Of a stretch of 9,346 nt of DNA, positions 5,969-9,346 are shown piece after piece. This DNA comes from Anaeromyxobacter sp. (GTDB lineage Bacteria > Myxococcota > Myxococcia > Myxococcales > Anaeromyxobacteraceae). Every line of letters starts with the position of its first letter. Position 1 is the first letter of the stretch. A program made the position numbers and the translations under genes. The notes under the pieces were generated by a model. The model had not been told where the DNA came from and ran no database searches. It was given only the letters and a program-made list of their open reading frames with translations. The DNA lies in the NCBI GenBank assembly GCA_020028115.1, contig JAHWYA010000041.1, positions 1 through 9,346 on the forward strand, read 5' to 3'.

Positions 5969-8900
5969 ATGCCGCACGTCATCCTCTTCGTGGACGACGA
6001 GCCCGAGGTGCTCGCGCTCCTCCGCCGCACGTTTCCGGCGGACGACGGCTACGAGGCGCTGACCGCGCCGAGCGGACGCGTCGCGCTGGACCTCCTCCGG
6101 TCGCGGCGGGTGGACCTCCTCGTCACCGACCAGCGGATGCCGGGCATGAGCGGCATCGAGCTCGTGGAGGCCGCCCGGCGCCTCGATCCCGAGCTCTGCG
6201 CGATCCTGCTCACGGCGTACACGGACCCGCGGGACATCGTCGACGCCATCAACCGGGGCCAGGTCTGGCGCTACCTCGTGAAGCCGTGGGAGAAGGCCGA
6301 CCTGCGGCAGACGGTGGTCCGGGCGCTCGAGCAGGTGGAGCTCCGGCGCGAGCGGGCGCGGCTCCAGGCGGAGGTGGAGCGCCGGCTCGACGCGCTCCAG
6401 GCGGCGTCCGAGATCGCGCGCGAGGTCGGGGCGGCCGAGAGCCTCGGCCGGATCCTGGAGCGCGTCGCCGAGCGGCTCCCGCGCATCGTCCGCTGCGACG
6501 TCGCCGCCGCCATCGTCGCGGCGCCGGAGGGCGCGACGGACCTCCTCATCCGGCCGTGCGTGCGCCTCTCCGACGCCGCGCTCCTCGAGGTGAAGGAGCT
6601 CGCGGTGGCCGCCTTCCGGGAGCACGCCGGCCGGCCCGTCGCCGAGGCCGACGTGCGGGTGCGGGTCTCCGGGGCGGTGGACGGCGACGGCGCCCCCGTC
6701 GAGTCCTTCGCGGCGCGGCTCACGTTGCCCGTGGAGGTGGCGGGCGCGTGCGCCGGCGCGGTGCTCGTCGCGCGCGCGCGCGAGGAGCCGTTCGCCGAGG
6801 ACGACGCGCGGGTGCTCGACGTACTCGTGAACGAGGTCGCCCAGTCGCTCGGCGCGTTCGCGGCCCGGCTCGAGGCCGAGCGCCAGCGGCTCGAGCGCGT
6901 CGTCGAGTGCATGGCGGACGGGCTCCTCTACGCCGCCACCGGCAAGGACGAGATCGTCGCGAACCCGGCGGCGCGCCGTATGCTCGGGGCGCCCGCGGAC
7001 GCCCGGCTCGACGCCCGCTGGCTGAAGGACGCGCTCGGCTTCTACCCGTTCGACCTCGTGCGCGGTCTCGACGCGGACCCCTCCGGGCGCGCCTGGATCA
7101 CCGAGGAGGTCCGGGTGGCGGGCCGGACGCTCTCGTCTGTGGTCTCGCCCGTGATCGAGCGCGGCGGCCGGCTCGCCGGCGTCGCCGTCGCGCTCCGCGA
7201 CGTCACCGAGCAGAAGGAGCTCGCCGTCCGCAAGGAGGAGTTCGTCCAGGTCGTGAGCCACGAGCTCCGGACTCCGCTCGCCTCGATCGCCGGCGCCCTC
7301 GACCTCGTGCTCGGCGGCCTCGCGGGCGGGCTCGGGGAGAAGCAGGTCCGCTACCTCCGGATGGCGCGCGACTCCTCCGAGAAGCTGAACGCGATGGTGG
7401 ACGAGCTGCTCGACGTCGCGCGCCTCGCGAAGGGCAAGCTGCGGATGGAGCCGCAGGTCGTGTTCGTGGACGAGCTCGCGCGCACGGTCGTCGACCGGTA
7501 CCAGGCCGCCGCCGCGGAGCGGGGCCAGGAGCTCGCGATCGAGGTCCCGCCGGAGCCGGTCCGGATCGTCGCGGACGGGGGCCGCCTCGGCCAGGTCCTC
7601 TCGAACCTCCTCACGAACGCCATCAAGTTCACGCCGGACAACGGGAACGTGCGCGTGCGGGTCTTCCGCGCGCCGGCGGTCCCGGGGATGGTCGGCCTCT
7701 CCGTCTGGAACGCCGGCGAGGGGATCCCCGACGCGGACCTCGAGCGGATCTTCGAGAAGTTCGAGCAGGCGCGCACCGAGACGACGCGCCGCGTGCGCGG
7801 GACCGGGCTCGGGCTCGCGATCTGCCGGGGGATCGTCGAGGCGCACGGCGGCGCCGTGTGGGCGGAGAGCGCGCCGGGGGCGGGGGCCACCTTCGTCGTG
7901 GTCCTGCCGGACCAGCCGCCGGAGGGGGCCGGCGAGCGGCCACCCATCCCGCCCGATGCGCCCGCGATCCTCGTGGTCGACGACCCGGACGGCGCCGCGA
8001 TCGCCTGCGGCGTCCTGCGGGCGCATGGCCTGCGCTCCGCCCGCGCCGCCGACGTCGACGGCGCCCTCGCGCTCGCGCGCCAGGCGCCGCCGCGCGTGGT
8101 GGTCTGGGACCCGCATTCGCCGCCGCTCGAGCAGGTCCCGCTCGCGGAGATCCTCCACCACGACGCGGACACCCGCTGCGCGGCGCTGCTCGCCTTCACC
8201 GGCTCGCCGCGCGAGGCGGCGTTCCGCGCCGGGGCCGACGAGCACCTCGCGAAGCCGGCGGCGTCCGCCGCGCTCGCCGCGGCGGTCGAGGCGCTCTCGC
8301 GTCGGGGGCGGGCGGTCGGCGTCCGGGTGGTCGTCGTGGACGACGATCCGGCGATCCGCGCCATCTGCGCCGAGGTGCTGCGCTGCCAGGGCTACGAGGT
8401 GGACGAGGCCGGCAGCTGCAGCGAGGGCCGGCGGCTCGTCCTCGAGCGCCGGCCGCAGGTGGTGCTGTTCGACGTGCAGCTCCCGGACGGCGACGGGTTC
8501 GGCCTCCTCGAGTCGCTCGCCGAGGAGCGCGCGCGAGAGCCGTTCGCGGCGGTCTTCCTCTCCGCGCGCGGCGAGACGGGCGACAAGGTCCGCGGCCTCC
8601 GGCTCGGCGCGGACGACTACCTCACGAAGCCGTTCGACGCGCAGGAGCTCGTCGCCCGCATCGACGGCGTGCTCCGCCGGCGCGACGCGGCCCTCCACGC
8701 CTCCCCGACGACGCGCCTCCCCGGCGGCCGCGCCATCGACCTCGAGGTCGAGCGGCGGATCGAGGCGCAGGTGGCGTTCGCGCTCTCCTACGTCGACCTC
8801 GACGGCCTCAAGGCCTACAACGACACGTACGGCTACGCGAAGGCCGACGGCGTCATCCTCCAGACCGCCGGGCTCCTCCGCGACGCCGTGGCGCGGCACG

Positions 8901-9250
8901 GCGGCGACGGCGCGTTCCTCGGCCACGTCGGCGGCGACGACTTCGTCATCCTCACCGCCCCGGAGCGCGCCGCGCGCGTCGGCGCGGAGGTCGTCGCCTC
9001 CTTCGACCGCGTCATCCCGCTCTACTACGAGCGGGCGGACCGCGAGCGCGGGGCGATCGACGCGGTGGACCGCTTCGGGACGCTGCGCAGCTACCCGATC
9101 CTCTCCGTCTCGATCGCGACGGTCCACGCGCGCCCGGGCCGGTTCGCGCGCCACGCCGACCTCGCCCGCGCCGCCGCAGAGCTGAAGGACCGCGCGAAGC
9201 GCGTGAAGGGGAGCGTGCACCTCGAGGACGCGGGCGAGCCGCCGCCGTGA
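5969..9250 (+). CDS. Multi-domain hybrid histidine kinase: REC-GAF-PAS-HisKA-HATPase-REC-REC-GGDEF-like (GGDDF)
   Basis: A 1093-residue soluble sensor/response protein. Domains: REC1 (1-120: D9/D10, phospho-acceptor D54, T82, K105 in YLVKPW, of the RpfG/HupR-like kind); charged coiled segment (115-145); GAF-like (~148-295); PAS-like (~307-412); HisKA with HELRTP, phospho-histidine H431; HATPase with N-box NLLTNAIKF (546-554), G1 box NAGEGI (581-586, Asn for the usual Asp), F-box IFEKF, G2 GTGLGLAI; REC2 (667-775: D671/D672, D714, T744, K762); REC3 (785-905: D791-D793, D835, S865, K887); GGDEF-like (~914-1085) with DLDGLKAYND (943-952) and GGDDF (988-992), no RxxD inhibitory site. The C-terminal half copies the PleD order REC-REC-GGDEF. 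No membrane helix. ATG 5969 is chosen over 5918 because the protein then opens at the REC strand and AGGA lies 4 nt upstream. It overlaps the next gene by GTGA. Whether it makes c-di-GMP is uncertain. Confidence 0.93.
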   Translation: MPHVILFVDDEPEVLALLRRTFPADDGYEALTAPSGRVALDLLRSRRVDLLVTDQRMPGMSGIELVEAARRLDPELCAILLTAYTDPRDIVDAINRGQVWRYLVKPWEKADLRQTVVRALEQVELRRERARLQAEVERRLDALQAASEIAREVGAAESLGRILERVAERLPRIVRCDVAAAIVAAPEGATDLLIRPCVRLSDAALLEVKELAVAAFREHAGRPVAEADVRVRVSGAVDGDGAPVESFAARLTLPVEVAGACAGAVLVARAREEPFAEDDARVLDVLVNEVAQSLGAFAARLEAERQRLERVVECMADGLLYAATGKDEIVANPAARRMLGAPADARLDARWLKDALGFYPFDLVRGLDADPSGRAWITEEVRVAGRTLSSVVSPVIERGGRLAGVAVALRDVTEQKELAVRKEEFVQVVSHELRTPLASIAGALDLVLGGLAGGLGEKQVRYLRMARDSSEKLNAMVDELLDVARLAKGKLRMEPQVVFVDELARTVVDRYQAAAAERGQELAIEVPPEPVRIVADGGRLGQVLSNLLTNAIKFTPDNGNVRVRVFRAPAVPGMVGLSVWNAGEGIPDADLERIFEKFEQARTETTRRVRGTGLGLAICRGIVEAHGGAVWAESAPGAGATFVVVLPDQPPEGAGERPPIPPDAPAILVVDDPDGAAIACGVLRAHGLRSARAADVDGALALARQAPPRVVVWDPHSPPLEQVPLAEILHHDADTRCAALLAFTGSPREAAFRAGADEHLAKPAASAALAAAVEALSRRGRAVGVRVVVVDDDPAIRAICAEVLRCQGYEVDEAGSCSEGRRLVLERRPQVVLFDVQLPDGDGFGLLESLAEERAREPFAAVFLSARGETGDKVRGLRLGADDYLTKPFDAQELVARIDGVLRRRDAALHASPTTRLPGGRAIDLEVERRIEAQVAFALSYVDLDGLKAYNDTYGYAKADGVILQTAGLLRDAVARHGGDGAFLGHVGGDDFVILTAPERAARVGAEVVASFDRVIPLYYERADRERGAIDAVDRFGTLRSYPILSVSIATVHARPGRFARHADLARAAAELKDRAKRVKGSVHLEDAGEPPP

Positions 9251-9346
9251 CGCTGCAGCGGAAGCTCGCGCTGTTCGTGGTCGCCGCGGCGCTCGCGCCG
9301 CTCGTCGGGGTGGCCTTCGCGGTGCTGGGCGCGACGCAGGACGAGC
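9247..9346 (+). CDS. Membrane-anchored protein, N-terminal fragment, possibly a sensor (partial, right edge)
   Basis: The GTG at 9247 overlaps the kinase stop codon as GTGA, and the frame stays open for 33 codons to the window edge. The product begins MTLQRKLALF, followed by an uninterrupted hydrophobic stretch (about residues 7-28, Val/Ala/Leu-rich) and then ATQDE. A short basic N-terminus, one helix and a polar continuation are typical of the first transmembrane segment of membrane histidine kinases, chemoreceptors and HAMP-containing regulators, and the context beside a hybrid kinase favours a sensor. Nothing diagnostic is visible, so the function is an inference from position. The four-base overlap suggests co-translation with the kinase. 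Confidence 0.6.
   Translation, partial: MTLQRKLALFVVAAALAPLVGVAFAVLGATQDE

Noticed and set aside
4158..6062. Plus-strand frame of 634 codons opposite typA
   Set aside because: Same composition artefact; low-complexity product, while typA motifs are perfect on the minus strand.
5774..9220. Uninterrupted minus-strand frame of 1148 codons opposite the hybrid kinase gene
   Set aside because: The translation is rich in Arg, Glu, Asp, His and Val with no recognisable domain, as expected when a GC-rich gene with G/C third positions is read on its complement. The plus-strand frame has clear domain motifs throughout.
8696..9250. Frameshift or truncation at the end of the kinase gene producing a degraded GGDEF domain
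   Set aside because: The frame is continuous with conserved blocks in the right order and spacing, and it ends in an orderly GTGA overlap; the changes look like a divergent family, not decay.

Overview
The window is very GC-rich bacterial DNA, densely packed with genes and strongly biased to G/C at third codon positions. It holds part of a surface-polysaccharide locus, a housekeeping translational GTPase, and a large multi-domain phosphorelay/GGDEF signalling protein. The base composition, short GC-rich intergenic repeats and the gene mix would fit a soil or sediment lineage such as Methylomirabilota/Rokubacteria or Myxococcota. No marker here settles this, so the taxonomic guess is weak.

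Layout. Positions 1-398 (minus) are the 5' part of a sugar-type C-methyltransferase that runs off the left edge. Positions 469-1473 (minus) are a family-2 glycosyltransferase of the rhamnosyltransferase-like type. After a 110-bp divergent gap, 1584-2624 (plus) is a second family-2 glycosyltransferase of the WbbL/rhamnosyltransferase type with a C-terminal hydrophobic segment. It converges on a tightly coupled minus-strand pair: a polyprenyl/dolichyl-phosphate-sugar-synthase-like transferase (3032-3742) and a small three-helix DUF2304 protein (2631-3035) overlapping by the four bases GTGA. Positions 3743-3902 are non-coding and contain two near-identical ~41-bp repeats flanking a perfect 9-bp hairpin; the second repeat runs into the typA stop codon. 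Positions 3903-5753 (minus) encode TypA/BipA. Positions 5754-5968 are a divergent regulatory region with a good sigma70-like promoter for typA, a nested hairpin in the typA leader, and an extended -10 element for the rightward gene placed between two inverted-repeat arms. Positions 5969-9250 (plus) encode a 1093-residue cytoplasmic protein with the order REC-GAF-PAS-HisKA-HATPase-REC-REC-GGDEF-like (signature GGDDF). It overlaps, again by GTGA, the start of a membrane-anchored protein cut by the right edge (9247-9346).

How the parts work together (inference). The three transferases, the DUF2304 protein and the methyltransferase probably build and modify an O-antigen, exopolysaccharide or glycolipid. 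The large kinase looks like a hybrid histidine kinase fused to a PleD-like REC-REC-GGDEF output, and its coupled neighbour is a likely membrane partner, perhaps a second sensor. No mobile element, CRISPR array, tRNA or rRNA was seen. The most unusual object is the kinase-GGDDF fusion; the rest is fairly ordinary gene content with some noteworthy regulatory sequence.
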